Source: Methanothrix soehngenii GP6 (GTDB taxonomy: Archaea; Halobacteriota; Methanosarcinia; Methanotrichales; Methanotrichaceae). Taken from it: DNA of 64,000 nucleotides. Both the position numbers and the translations under genes were made by a program. Location: contig NC_015416.1 of the NCBI RefSeq assembly GCF_000204415.1, forward strand, positions 1,922,001-1,986,000. Reading direction: 5' to 3'. Every line of letters starts with the position of its first letter. Within the stretch, counting starts at the first letter, position 1. This document shows, piece after piece, positions 53,644-63,069 of the stretch. Under the pieces are notes generated by a model that made no database searches, was not told the DNA's origin, and worked only from the letters and a program-made list of their open reading frames with translations.

Positions 53644-56556
53644 GTGAGCGCCTTCGATCATCTTCATCATAGGATCAGAGCAATACTGCAAGAGCAGGGC
53701 ATAATCGAGCCGACGCTCCCTCAGGAGAAGGCGATACCAACAATTCTAGAAGGAGAGAACGTTCTCCTCATCGCCCCCACAGGTACAGGCAAGACAGAAG
53801 CTGCAAGCTTGCCCATCTTTCACCAGATATTATCCGGCGAAGGAAAGAGCAACAATACTCCAAAGCATGGCCGGGAGAAGAAAAAAGCAAGCAGGACGAT
53901 GGATTCTGACGGAATGCAATCCAGCGCTATGGAATCTGGAGGTATGGATTCCAACGGCATAAAAGGAATAAGAGCGGTATACATCACACCCCTGCGCGCC
54001 CTGAACAGAGACATGCTTCGCCGCTTTCATGACTGGGGCGAAAGCCTGGGGATCTCAGTGGCGGTTCGCCATGGCGACACCAGCCAGAGCGATAGAAGGA
54101 GGCAATCATTGAGTCCACCTGACATCTTGATCACCACCCCCGAGACTCTGCAGGTCATGCTCACCGGAAAGAGGCTGCGCCTTAATCTCTCCACCGTCAG
54201 GACGGTAGTGGTGGATGAGGTTCATGAGATGGCTTCCTCCAAACGCGGCTCTCAGCTCTCTGTTCTCCTGGAAAGGCTTGTTGAGATCGCCGGAGATTTT
54301 CAGCGCATCGGCCTCTCTGCCACCGTCGGATCTCCGGAAACCGTAGCCAGACTGCTCGTTGGAACAAATAGAGGATACAGGATCGTCTGTGCAGATGTGG
54401 AAAGGGCAAGCAACTACCAGGTGGTCAGCCCTCAGCCCAAAGGCGGGGACTATTCCCTGGCCAGCACATTGGAGTGCGACCCCCGTTTGGCTGCTCAGAT
54501 CCGCTGGATCCGAGATGAGGTGAGAGATAAGAAATGCCTCATCTTCGTCAACACCAGACAGGCGGCCGAGGTTCTGGGCTCAAGGTTCAGACAGCTTGGT
54601 GAGCCCATTGGAGTTCATCATGGCAGCCTATCGAGGGAGGCGAGGGTGGAGGCAGAGGAGGCCTTTAAAGCGGGAGAGCTGCAGGGCCTCATCTGTACTT
54701 CCTCTATGGAACTGGGAATCGATATTGGCGATGTGGATCATGTCATCCAGTACAGCTCTCCCCGAGAGGTCTCCCGGATGCTGCAGAGGGTTGGTCGTGC
54801 CGGACATAAGATAGGTCTCGTCTCATCTGGAAGCATAATCGCAACCTGTGCCGACGATGTGGCTGAGGCCTGCGCCATCGCTAGGAGGGCGGCAGACTCG
54901 AAGCTGGAGGAGATCAAGATCCATGAGAAGCCGACGGATGTCCTGGCCAATCAGATAGTGGGACTGGAGATCGATTTTGGCGATATAAGCCTCCAGAGAG
55001 TCCATCAGATCGTCTCCAGAGCTTATCCTTTCCGGGACCTGACGGTGGAGGAGCTGGAGGGAGTAGTCTCTCAGATGGAGGAGCACAGACTGGTCCGGCG
55101 AGAGGGAGGCATCCTGCAGAGGACTCGCAAGGCACGGGAGTACTATATCGAGAACCTCTCCATGATCCCGGATGAGAAGAGGTACAATGTCTACGACATA
55201 GTGGGACGCAGATCGGTGGGAACCCTGGATGAAGCATTTGTGGTTGGCTTCGCCCAGCCCGGCGCCACATTCGTGACCAAGGGAGAAATCTGGGAGATAA
55301 CCGAGATTGCTGAGGAGGAGATTAAGGTGGTTCCCATTCAGCGAAGCGGAGAGATTCCCAGCTGGACAGGAGAGGAGATTCCCGTCCCCTTTGATGTGGC
55401 CCAGGAGGTGGGCCGGATCCGGAGGGAGATCAGCGAGATGTTCGAGTCGGGCAAGGGAGCGGAAGATGCTGAAGAGTGGCTCCAGAGCTGCTACCCGGTG
55501 GAAGATGAGGCGGCAAGAGAGCTGGTTGATCTCATAATGAGACAGAGGGAAAAGAATCATCCTGTACCAAACGAATCTCTGGTGGTAGTGGAAGGCGGTG
55601 GGGAGGGAGCGATCATAAACTGCTGCTTCGGCCATAAAACAAATGATACTCTGGGCAGGGTTATAACCTCCATCCTATCCGCTCGCTTTGGGAGCAGCGT
55701 GGCCTTGCAGATCGATCCTTACAGAATTGAGCTGACCCTTCCTAAAGCGTTGCTGGCGGAAGAGATCGAGAAGCTGATTGAGGATCTTGATCCGGACTAT
55801 GTTCAGCCCATCCTGGAGATGACCCTGAAGAACACCTCCCTCCTTCGCTGGAAGATGATCCATGTGGCCCGCAAGTTCGGTGCCCTATCCAGGGATGTTG
55901 ACTATCAGAGAGTGAGCATGGCAAAGCTGCTGGCAGTATTCGAGGGCACCCCCATGTACCGAGAGGCCTTGCGGGAGATCTATCACGATCGCCTGGATAT
56001 CGAGCGGACCAGGATGGTTCTGGTGAGGATCAGGGATGGCTCGATGGCCATGACCACCAGCAGCCTCTCGCCTATTGGGACCAGTGGCCGGGGAGGCGGA
56101 AAGGATGTAACCTCTCCGGAGAATGCGGATGCTGCAGTGATCAAACTCCTCAAAAACAGGATTATGAAAGACCGCGTACTGCTATTTTGCGTGAACTGCA
56201 AGAAATGGAAATCCATGCGTCAGGTCGAACGGGTGCCCGACCGACCTGAGTGCCCTCTTTGTGGTTCCAGGATGGTGGCTGCTCTCAAGCCCTGGGAGGA
56301 GGATGAGATCAAAGTGGTCCGAAAGCGGGATAAGAAGACCTCTGATGAGAAGCGCAGGACCAAGAGGGTCTTTCGCAATGCAAACCTGGTCTTAAGCTAT
56401 GGCAAGACCGCAGCCATTGCCCTTGCCAGCCGGGGTTTAGGACCTGAGACCGCAGCGAGGGTGATAGGCAAGCTTCAGAAGGACGAGATCGAGTTTTACA
56501 GGGACATTCTCAAAGCGGAAAAGGAGTATGCTAGGACAAAGAGATTCTGGGGTTGA
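53644..56556 (+). CDS. lhr: Lhr-type DEAD/DEAH helicase
   Basis: The 970-residue protein is a long helicase of the archaeal Lhr group. Helicase motifs: I LLIAPTGTGKTEAASLP, Ia ITPLRALNRDM, II VVVDEVHEMASSKRG, III IGLSATVGS, IV LIFVNTRQAAEVL, V SMELGIDIGDVDHV and VI MLQRVGRAGHK. A winged-helix and Lhr C-terminal region follow, and a zinc ribbon (CVNCKKWKSM and CPLCGSRMV) comes at about residue 860. Starting GTG 53644. An unusual Met/Ser/Gly/Asp-rich insert (MDSDGMQSSAMESGGMDSNG) lies between motifs I and Ia. Its role is probably DNA repair. Confidence 0.92.
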   Translation: MSAFDHLHHRIRAILQEQGIIEPTLPQEKAIPTILEGENVLLIAPTGTGKTEAASLPIFHQILSGEGKSNNTPKHGREKKKASRTMDSDGMQSSAMESGGMDSNGIKGIRAVYITPLRALNRDMLRRFHDWGESLGISVAVRHGDTSQSDRRRQSLSPPDILITTPETLQVMLTGKRLRLNLSTVRTVVVDEVHEMASSKRGSQLSVLLERLVEIAGDFQRIGLSATVGSPETVARLLVGTNRGYRIVCADVERASNYQVVSPQPKGGDYSLASTLECDPRLAAQIRWIRDEVRDKKCLIFVNTRQAAEVLGSRFRQLGEPIGVHHGSLSREARVEAEEAFKAGELQGLICTSSMELGIDIGDVDHVIQYSSPREVSRMLQRVGRAGHKIGLVSSGSIIATCADDVAEACAIARRAADSKLEEIKIHEKPTDVLANQIVGLEIDFGDISLQRVHQIVSRAYPFRDLTVEELEGVVSQMEEHRLVRREGGILQRTRKAREYYIENLSMIPDEKRYNVYDIVGRRSVGTLDEAFVVGFAQPGATFVTKGEIWEITEIAEEEIKVVPIQRSGEIPSWTGEEIPVPFDVAQEVGRIRREISEMFESGKGAEDAEEWLQSCYPVEDEAARELVDLIMRQREKNHPVPNESLVVVEGGGEGAIINCCFGHKTNDTLGRVITSILSARFGSSVALQIDPYRIELTLPKALLAEEIEKLIEDLDPDYVQPILEMTLKNTSLLRWKMIHVARKFGALSRDVDYQRVSMAKLLAVFEGTPMYREALREIYHDRLDIERTRMVLVRIRDGSMAMTTSSLSPIGTSGRGGGKDVTSPENADAAVIKLLKNRIMKDRVLLFCVNCKKWKSMRQVERVPDRPECPLCGSRMVAALKPWEEDEIKVVRKRDKKTSDEKRRTKRVFRNANLVLSYGKTAAIALASRGLGPETAARVIGKLQKDEIEFYRDILKAEKEYARTKRFWG

Positions 56557-56577
56557 TGCGATCCTTTAGAAATTCCA

Positions 56578-57879
56578 GGCTCCTCGCTATTCTCTGTGGG
56601 TAGCTGGTTAAGTCTTTATAGCAACTCATGCTAGAAAATTAGCCGTGTCAATCTCCCAGGAAGCCCTATTTAAGATAGCATTGAATCTTGAAGATCCTTG
56701 GTACATCAAGACGATAGATTTCAGTGCCGAAGGAAAGCAACTTGATATACACGTTGACTTCGAACCAGGCAGCAAATTTCCTTGTGCGAAATGCGGCAAT
56801 CCAGGTTGCAGCGTGCATGATACTATCGAAAGAACCTGGCGACATTTGAACTTCTTTCAGTTTAAAACCTATATCCACTGTCGTGTCCCTCGCACGATCT
56901 GTGAAGACTGCGGAGTGAAGCAGTCAAAGGTTCCCTGGGCAAGAAAAGGTAGCGGTTTCACCTTGCTTATGGATTCTCTGATAGTCCTTATGGCTCAATA
57001 CATGACTGTTACTGCTATTGCTGAAATGATTGATGAACATGATACTCGGATATGGAGAGTCCTGCAACATTATGTCGCAGAAGCTAGATCCAATGAGGAC
57101 TTTTCAATGGTCAAATCAATCGGAGTTGATGAGACATCAAGAGCTAAAGGACATAAATATGTTTCAGTATTTATAGATCTAGATGAGTCGAGAGTTATCC
57201 ATGTATGCGAAGGAAAAGATGCCTCAACTATCGGATCGTTTAAAGATGATCTAGAGCAGCATAACGGATCTAGCGAAAATATTGAAAATTTCTGCTGCGA
57301 TATGTCGCCAGCTTTTATATCTGGTATAGAGAATAGTTTTCCTAATGCATCGATAACGTTTGATAAATTCCATGTTATGAAATTGATGAATGAAGCTGTT
57401 GATAAAGTCAGACGTGAGGAACAATCACACAATGCTTTGCTGAAAAGAACAAGATATATCTGGCTCAAAAATCCCGAGAACCTCACAGCCAATCAGAATA
57501 AGATGCTAACGCCACTAAAAAGCATCCGATTAAAAACGATGAGAGCTTATAATATTAAATTAGCCCTTCGCGACTTTTGGAGCTATGAATATCGGAAATC
57601 CGCCGAGGACTACCTCAAACGCTGGTATTATTGGGCTACGCATAGCAGACTCGATCCTGTGATCGAATGCGCTAAAATGATAAAGAATCACTGGAATGGC
57701 GTGACTAATTATATTAAAACAAAAATCGATAATGGTATCCTGGAAGGAACAAATAGTCTGATTCAGGCTGCAAAGGATAGCGCCAGAGGTTTCAGATCAA
57801 CAAAAAATTTCATTACTATTATTTATATCAGGACAGGGAAACTCAAATTCAATTTACCCACATGAAACAGCGAGGAGCC
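56578..57879 (+). mobile_element. ISL3-family insertion sequence
   Basis: The 1302-bp element has ends GGCTCCTCGCTATTCTC and, on the complement at the right, GGCTCCTCGCTGTTTCATG, with a perfect 8-bp duplication AAATTCCA (56570-56577 and 57880-57887), the size typical for ISL3. One intact transposase is inside. Its ends match those of the MITE family at 4.4, 26.9, 33.2 and 37.9 kb, so it, or a close relative, mobilised them. Confidence 0.93.
56645..57865 (+). CDS. ISL3-family transposase
   Basis: The 406-residue protein has the ISL3 zinc finger (FPCAKCGNPGCSVHD and RTICEDCGVKQ), the DDE residues in KSIGVDETSRAKGHKYV, NFCCDMSPAFISGIE with FDKFHVMKLMNEAVDKVR following, and a C-terminal ILEGTNSLIQAAKDSARGF with the Glu. 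The start is GTG 56645. Length and motifs are complete, so it should be active. Confidence 0.93.
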   Translation: MSISQEALFKIALNLEDPWYIKTIDFSAEGKQLDIHVDFEPGSKFPCAKCGNPGCSVHDTIERTWRHLNFFQFKTYIHCRVPRTICEDCGVKQSKVPWARKGSGFTLLMDSLIVLMAQYMTVTAIAEMIDEHDTRIWRVLQHYVAEARSNEDFSMVKSIGVDETSRAKGHKYVSVFIDLDESRVIHVCEGKDASTIGSFKDDLEQHNGSSENIENFCCDMSPAFISGIENSFPNASITFDKFHVMKLMNEAVDKVRREEQSHNALLKRTRYIWLKNPENLTANQNKMLTPLKSIRLKTMRAYNIKLALRDFWSYEYRKSAEDYLKRWYYWATHSRLDPVIECAKMIKNHWNGVTNYIKTKIDNGILEGTNSLIQAAKDSARGFRSTKNFITIIYIRTGKLKFNLPT

Positions 57880-57942
57880 AAATTCCAGAAGGCCTTATGA
57901 AAAAGATGGGGAATACAATGGGCCATGCGAGCCCACTCTCAC

Positions 57943-58536
57943 TTATGGCAAGCTTTCTTCTTTTTGTACATTTAGATAGCCTTCGATGCGATCGAATCTC
58001 CGATCCAGATGACACTTCATGTCAGACCTCAATTTTTGTATTTCTCCAATAGTGGAGTCCTGCTTGTCTAGCATTTGGTCTTGCTTGTCTAGCATTTGGT
58101 CTTGCTTGTCTAGCATTTGGTCCATCTTTCCATTCAACTCGGCAAAGCCGTTGCCTGTTATCGAAAGAAGCTTTTCCGTGTTTGATGCGATTACTCTGAC
58201 CCCTACGACGAGCTCTTTCAGAATCTCTATACCATCATCAAGGCGTTCACCCACCTCATCCGGCCCAGTCATTTTTCGGAAGGTTGGATAAGCACCCGAA
58301 GCTTCTGAGAACTCAGATTCAATTTCATGCACATCTATGAGGAGATCCTTTATCTTTATAGCTGATGCGAGCTTCTCCAGGTTTTCCCTGCTGCCCTCGG
58401 CAATCAGCAGGACGTGACCATCCGGACGGTTCTGGACAAAACCTGTCAGCCCCAGGTTTTGAGCGGCAGATACTACCTTTGCGCGATAGCCAACCCGCTG
58501 CACCTTGCCCGAGATCATGGCAGTCAATCGCATCAT
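57943..58536 (-). CDS. Acylphosphatase fused to a repeat-bearing coiled coil
   Basis: The N-terminal 90 residues are an acylphosphatase domain: RLTAMISGKVQRVGYRAKVVSAAQNLGLTGFVQNRPDGHVLLIAEG has the catalytic Arg (GYR) and Asn (QNRPDG). After a linker comes a coiled coil with three copies of the heptad DQMLDKQ and a charged tail. The repeats are encoded by three near-identical 21-bp units at 58062-58125, so repeat number may vary. ATG 58536 or 58533 is preferred to the open frame up to 58641, whose extra codons lack the domain. Standalone acylphosphatases are about 90 residues, so the coiled-coil extension, probably for oligomerisation, is unusual. Confidence 0.75.
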   Translation of the reverse strand: MMRLTAMISGKVQRVGYRAKVVSAAQNLGLTGFVQNRPDGHVLLIAEGSRENLEKLASAIKIKDLLIDVHEIESEFSEASGAYPTFRKMTGPDEVGERLDDGIEILKELVVGVRVIASNTEKLLSITGNGFAELNGKMDQMLDKQDQMLDKQDQMLDKQDSTIGEIQKLRSDMKCHLDRRFDRIEGYLNVQKEESLP

Positions 58537-58753
58537 TAAATCGCATATTATGTGCCTTTGAATATAAATCTTTCCAGGGAGGATTGCCACAAATCTGAAT
58601 TTTGCAGAAAAGCTATCTTTAACGATAACGGATTTAGCCACTTGTGCAGGAAATCCGGAGTTTTAGAAATCATAAGGAATCATTCGATCACATGGATTCT
58701 TATACCAGCAATGCTCTGCCAATTTCAGGCCTCATCCTGAAATTGAGAATGAT

Positions 58754-59008
58754 CTATCGTCCATGCGAACGATGCAAAAGCTCAATCTTCGGCTTCCCAC
58801 CCAGAGAATTCCAGCAGCCGAGACATTCGAACTTTTTCTCCAACTCATCTGAGACCCAAGAAGGTACATTGGATTTGCGAACCTCGGCCATGATGATGTG
58901 CTTCATCATAATGCAATCTCTCTGATCTTCAGCACCGCAGGTATGCTCAAAGAATTCGCTTTGGCCATTCTTCGAATCGGATTTCCCTTTTTCTGCAAAT
59001 TCAATCAT
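58754..59008 (-). CDS. Small Cys-containing protein of unknown function
   Basis: The 84-residue frame starts at ATG 59008 with GAGGAG upstream. It has a charged N-terminus, an HTCGAEDQRDC segment, a helix (MKHIIMAEVRKSNVPSWVSDELEKKF) and a CLGCW pair, so it may hold a metal site of four cysteines. No family is recognised. The composition favours a real gene. Confidence 0.5.
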   Translation of the reverse strand: MIEFAEKGKSDSKNGQSEFFEHTCGAEDQRDCIMMKHIIMAEVRKSNVPSWVSDELEKKFECLGCWNSLGGKPKIELLHRSHGR

Positions 59009-59269
59009 GTCCTTCTACTCCTCTAGCCATATTTCGGAACCGGAGATTGGTTTTTGCCGTTAAAGCCGCAGCCTAACGATCCATATCAGGGAACATGCCG
59101 GTGCCGCATATGTCATCACAATATACATCAGGTGCATTACAGGCGCATTGAGATGATGTATATAACTATTAAGAATTATAGACTATATAACTCTTCCCTC
59201 CTGCGATATGTATTTAAAATATTGAAAAAAATGGAGAAAATGTGAGGAAGGCGATTTAGAGCTATACTT
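59009..59269. other. Gap between PaaK and the small Cys protein
   Basis: About 260 bp. A plus-strand frame (59054-59245) with CRCRICHHNIHQVHYRR has no ribosome binding site and is not called. TATATAACTATTAAG near 59158 is promoter-like. Nothing else was seen. Confidence 0.3.
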
Positions 59270-60607
59270 TCAGCTCTTTCCCTTTGCCCTCTCATCCTTG
59301 GCGTAGACGTCTCGCAGGTCCACGACCTTCTTTGACTTACCAGCCGTTCTTGGAATCGACCCTTTCTCCACCAGTTCTATCCTGCTCCGCACATTCAAGA
59401 CCGATTTCAGCTTATCCTCAGTGATCTTCCGGATCCGGGCCAAGTCAGCCAACTCACCGGTAAATGCCTCGTCCTTCAGCTCAACCTGAATGCTGATCTC
59501 ATCCAGACCGTGCTTCTTTCTGTCCACGACCACCTGGAAGTAGTTTCCAATCTCTGGAATGCTCACTAAGACATCCTCGATCTGGCTGGGGAAGACATTG
59601 ATGCCCCGCACAATGAGCATATCATCGGCTCTTCCCAGGAATCTATGCAGCTTTCTGCTGGTGCGACCACAGGAGCATTTCTCTTCCATAATATAGGTCA
59701 CATCGCCAGTATGGTATCTTATCAGAGGCATAGCCTCCTTGGTCAGGGAGGTAACCACCAGCTCGCCGGGCTCACCAGGCGCACATGGCTGCTCGTTATT
59801 ATCCAGGATCTCAATCAAGAAATGGTCCTCCCAGATATGCAGACCGTTCTGCTCCTGACACTCGAAAGCTACGCCCGGACCCATCATCTCAGAGAGACCG
59901 TAAGAGTCGTAGGCTTTGATGTTCAGGGCCTCCTCCAGTTCTTTGCGTGCCTCGTCCGACCAGGGTTCAGCTCCAAAGCAGCCGATCCTCAGCTTGAGTT
60001 TATCCACCACTCCATTGGCCTTGGCGGTCTCTGCCAGGTAGAGGGCATAAGAGGGCGTGCAGTGCAGGACGGTCACCCCGAAATCCATCATGATCTCCAG
60101 CTGGCGATTAGTATTTCCCACACCGGAAGGAACAGCCATGGCACCCATCCGCTCGATGCCATAGTGAACTCCAAGCCCTCCGGTGAAGAATCCGTAATTC
60201 ACCGCATTCTGGAATATGTCTCCCTTTCTTACCCCCGCCATCACAAAGTCTCTGGCCATGAGGTCTGACCAGGTCTCAATGTCTCTGGCGGTGTAGCCGA
60301 CCACGGTGGGCTTTCCCGTCGTTCCGGAAGAGGCATGAACCCGCACAACCTCGTCCAGAGGAACAGCGAAAAGGCCAAAGGGGTAGTTCTCCCTGAGATT
60401 TTGCTTGCGAGTGGTTGGAAGCTTTGACAGGTCATTGAGGCTTTTTATATCATCTGGAGAAACACCTGCCTCCTTGAATTTATTGCGGTAAAATGGAACG
60501 CTATTGTAGACCTTCTCTGCGATGCTCTTGAGCCGCTTGAGCTGCAGCTCTTCCAGCTCACTTCTTTCCATTAACTCCAATTTCGGTTGCCAGTAATTCA
60601 TTTTCAT
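59270..60607 (-). CDS. paaK: Phenylacetate-CoA ligase family protein
   Basis: The 445-residue adenylate-forming enzyme matches PaaK: YNSVPFYRNKFKEAG at the N-terminus, the AMP/ATP loop VRVHASSGTTGKPTVVGYT, IKAYDSYGLSEMMGPGVAFEC, LIRYHTGDVTYIMEEKC with a CSCGRT finger, and GRADDMLIVRGINVFPSQIED with the C-terminal Lys-containing end (RTAGKSKKVVDLRD). In methanogens such enzymes activate aryl acids from amino-acid breakdown or scavenge them. It is monocistronic. The start at M1 or M3 cannot be separated. Confidence 0.9.
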   Translation of the reverse strand: MKMNYWQPKLELMERSELEELQLKRLKSIAEKVYNSVPFYRNKFKEAGVSPDDIKSLNDLSKLPTTRKQNLRENYPFGLFAVPLDEVVRVHASSGTTGKPTVVGYTARDIETWSDLMARDFVMAGVRKGDIFQNAVNYGFFTGGLGVHYGIERMGAMAVPSGVGNTNRQLEIMMDFGVTVLHCTPSYALYLAETAKANGVVDKLKLRIGCFGAEPWSDEARKELEEALNIKAYDSYGLSEMMGPGVAFECQEQNGLHIWEDHFLIEILDNNEQPCAPGEPGELVVTSLTKEAMPLIRYHTGDVTYIMEEKCSCGRTSRKLHRFLGRADDMLIVRGINVFPSQIEDVLVSIPEIGNYFQVVVDRKKHGLDEISIQVELKDEAFTGELADLARIRKITEDKLKSVLNVRSRIELVEKGSIPRTAGKSKKVVDLRDVYAKDERAKGKS

Positions 60608-60976
60608 ACCCTGGTGAATTTGATCTTGCTCGTATGATGCTGCTAATGCTACACGGTGTCATGAGAGAAAACGTCAGGGTATATCAATTCTTCCGCTGCA
60701 AGGAGTTAAAAAGCATACCCAAGGTATCTTATCAACCCGAATTCGGGACCGATTACGCCTTAAGAATGGGAGATGGATCCAAATAGTGGAACAATAGCTA
60801 AATTCTTTGTCGCAAAATCTGAACTCAGCATGCATTAAGCAATTATCTATAACACGAATAAACGCTAAGGATAGATGATAAGGATTTTAATTGCAGCTAA
60901 TTCAGTACAGTTTTTTTTCTGATTAGACATAATCGTCTATAATACAGGCAAGAGATTAGGACCAGAGTGGAGGAAG
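60608..60976. other. Divergent promoter region of paaK and the wHTH gene
   Basis: 370 bp without a gene. The right part holds a T-run at 60911-60918 and the palindrome at 60924-60939 (own entry). The left part should hold the paaK promoter. Nothing else was seen. Confidence 0.4.
60924..60939. promoter_or_regulatory. Palindrome before the wHTH regulator gene
   Basis: TAGAC (60924-60928), six bases, GTCTA (60935-60939) form a perfect 5-bp inverted repeat overlapping a TATA-like CTATAATAC. It lies 38 bp before the regulator's start, so autoregulation is likely. Confidence 0.45.
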
Positions 60977-61258
60977 ATGATGAAACGAAATAGAAATGAG
61001 ATCATCTCAGAGATTCTTAGAATTTGCATAAAAGGAGCACGCAAGACAAAAGTGGTATATCAGGCAAACCTTAACTTCAGAACGGCTGATCCCTATTTGC
61101 AGCTTCTCATTAAGAACGACCTGATAGTCTCCAGCCAAGGACCACACGTGGTCTATAAGACGACTGAGAAGGGAATGAACCTGATGAAAGCGATAGATCA
61201 GGTCCATAGCACTCTGGCCGAATATCAGGATTCGCTCCCCACTCCGACATCGGCCTAA
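60977..61258 (+). CDS. Winged-helix DNA-binding protein
   Basis: The 93-residue protein is a small archaeal winged helix: IISEILRICIKGARKTKVVYQANLNFRTADPYLQLLIKNDLI (helix-turn-helix) and VVYKTTEKGMNLMKAIDQV (wing). Two ATG codons (60977 and 60980) follow GGAGG at 60969. It has no other domain, so any signal is sensed by the same fold or a partner. It may regulate itself through the palindrome upstream, and perhaps pyrD downstream, which starts 108 bp later. Confidence 0.85.
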   Translation: MMKRNRNEIISEILRICIKGARKTKVVYQANLNFRTADPYLQLLIKNDLIVSSQGPHVVYKTTEKGMNLMKAIDQVHSTLAEYQDSLPTPTSA

Positions 61259-61365
61259 ATTCTCATTTTGGGATAACAATCATACGGTAATCATCATATA
61301 AGTACTGCCATCTTTGCAGTATTGCCTATCCCAATGCTTTTATCCTTTTTCTACCATCTCCCACT

Positions 61366-62265
61366 ATGCCATCGCTTTCTGTCCATGCTGGCGGCCTCGA
61401 CCTGAAAAATCCGGTCCTTCTCGCCGCAGGCATCCTGGGCACTACAGGCGCATCCCTCTGCCGCGCATCACGAGCGGGTGCAGGAGGGGTCGTCACCAAA
61501 TCCATTGGCTCTGTGCCAAGAGCGGGCCATCCCGGTCCCTGCATCGTTCATGTGGATTGTGGTCTCATCAATGCCATGGGCCTTCCCAATCCCTCTTATA
61601 AGGATTTTCAGGCCGAGATCGATGCTGCCAGAAAAGGGGGGGTACCTGTCATCGCCAGTATCTTCGCATCCAGCGCAGAGGAGTTTGCTCAGATCTCTCG
61701 AAACCTAGATGCTGATGCTTTGGAGCTTAATTTATCCTGCCCTCATGCCGAGAAGTACGGCAGCGAGCTGGGACGTTATCCCGATCTGGTAGAATCGGTG
61801 ACCGGGGCAGTGAAGGCAGCCTCAAGCGTTCCAGTCTGGGTGAAGCTAACCCCCAACACCGCCGACATCCTAGAGCTGGGGCTCGCCGCCCAAAGGGGAG
61901 GAGCTGATGCCGTGGTGGCCATCAACACTCTGAAGGCCATGGCTATAGATATTGAGACCGGCTATCCCATTCTGGGCAACCGCTTCGGAGGCCTATCCGG
62001 ACGGGCTATAAAGCCGGTGGCCGTTCGTGCGGTGTACGATCTTGCCTCCCGTCTGGAGATCCCGGTGATCGGGGTGGGCGGAATATCCTCCTGGGAGGAT
62101 GCGGTGGAGATGATCATGGCAGGAGCCTCTGCTATTCAGGTGGGGACCGCCCTTTTGCAGGGCTATGGCATATTCGAGGAGATCGCATCCGGCCTGTCAG
62201 CATACCTGGAGAGGAAATCAATAACACTAGATGAGCTGTGCGGCATGGCTGGGAGGTGCTCATGA
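61366..62265 (+). CDS. pyrD: Dihydroorotate dehydrogenase catalytic subunit
   Basis: PyrD (class 1B) oxidises dihydroorotate in pyrimidine synthesis. The 299-residue FMN barrel has LKNPVLLAAGILGTTGASL, GAGGVVTKSIGSVPRAGHPGP, the catalytic region LELNLSCPHAEKYG, VWVKLTPNTADI and the phosphate-binding VIGVGGISSWEDAVEMIMAGASAIQVGTALLQG. The gene shares an ATGA overlap with pyrK, fitting the PyrD-PyrK heterotetramer. Confidence 0.94.
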   Translation: MPSLSVHAGGLDLKNPVLLAAGILGTTGASLCRASRAGAGGVVTKSIGSVPRAGHPGPCIVHVDCGLINAMGLPNPSYKDFQAEIDAARKGGVPVIASIFASSAEEFAQISRNLDADALELNLSCPHAEKYGSELGRYPDLVESVTGAVKAASSVPVWVKLTPNTADILELGLAAQRGGADAVVAINTLKAMAIDIETGYPILGNRFGGLSGRAIKPVAVRAVYDLASRLEIPVIGVGGISSWEDAVEMIMAGASAIQVGTALLQGYGIFEEIASGLSAYLERKSITLDELCGMAGRCS

Positions 62266-63032
62266 GACCTATCGACACCATTATAATGGAAGTCCAATCC
62301 GAAACCCCTCTGATCAAGACCCTACGGCTGGACAGGAGCCTGGATCCTCATCCCGGACAGTATGCCATGGTCTGGATTCGCGGACTGGATGAGGTTCCCA
62401 TGAGCTTCTCTGGACCTGATACCATCACCGTGCAATCGGTGGGTGAGGCCTCCGAGGCCCTCAATTCCCTGGGCGAGGGAAGGAGCATTGGGCTGCGTGG
62501 ACCTCTTGGCAAAGGTTTTACTCTTCTGGGAGAAAGGATTCTGATCATCGGAGGCGGGGTGGGAACTGCGCCTTTGGCCTTCCTGGGCGAGCAGGCTATG
62601 AATGCGGGCATGGAGGTCACATCGCTGATCGGCTATCGCTGCTGTAGCGATATGATATTCCTGAAGAGGTTCCAGAGGCTGGGCAAAACGATCGTCACCA
62701 CTGACGATGGCTCGAGCGGGATCCGGGGCCGGGTGGCCGCGGGCCTTGAGGCTCTGGACCTTGATGATTACGACCAGATCTATCTATGCGGCCCGGAGCT
62801 GATGATGTGGGATGTAATCTCCCGGTCACGAGAGCATGCCAAAAAAACTCAGGCCTGCATCAATCGCTACTTCAAATGCGCTGAGGGCATATGCGGATCA
62901 TGCTGCCTGGATCCGGATGGGCTGAGAGTCTGCGTGGAAGGGCCGGTGATCAGGGCTGATCGCCTTCTAGAGAGCGAGTTTGGCCGGTACCGCCGCGGAC
63001 CGACAGGTGTCAAGGGGCCCTGCAGGGGATGA
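62262..63032 (+). CDS. pyrK: Dihydroorotate dehydrogenase electron-transfer subunit
   Basis: PyrK passes electrons from PyrD to NAD through FAD and a 2Fe-2S cluster. The 256-residue protein has an FAD domain (GQYAMVWIRGLDEVPMSFSG, GLRGPLGKGFTLLG), an NAD domain (ILIIGGGVGTAPLAFLGEQAM) and a C-terminal cluster-binding segment CAEGICGSCCLDPDGLRVCVEGPV. ATG 62262 overlaps the pyrD stop. Together with pyrD it forms an obvious operon. Confidence 0.93.
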   Translation: MRPIDTIIMEVQSETPLIKTLRLDRSLDPHPGQYAMVWIRGLDEVPMSFSGPDTITVQSVGEASEALNSLGEGRSIGLRGPLGKGFTLLGERILIIGGGVGTAPLAFLGEQAMNAGMEVTSLIGYRCCSDMIFLKRFQRLGKTIVTTDDGSSGIRGRVAAGLEALDLDDYDQIYLCGPELMMWDVISRSREHAKKTQACINRYFKCAEGICGSCCLDPDGLRVCVEGPVIRADRLLESEFGRYRRGPTGVKGPCRG

Positions 63033-63069
63033 AAATCATAGGGGTAAAGAAAGGCGATGAAGAAAGGGG

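Noticed and set aside
54823-55635. Minus-strand open frame of 270 codons
   Set aside because: It is antisense to the Lhr helicase gene.
58062-58125. Possible CRISPR-like array (three 21-bp repeats)
   Set aside because: The repeats are contiguous without spacers and encode heptads of a coiled coil.
59054-59245. Frame with CRCRICHHNIH, possible metal-binding peptide
   Set aside because: It begins only at a TTG, has no ribosome binding site, and the second half is A+T-rich chance sequence.
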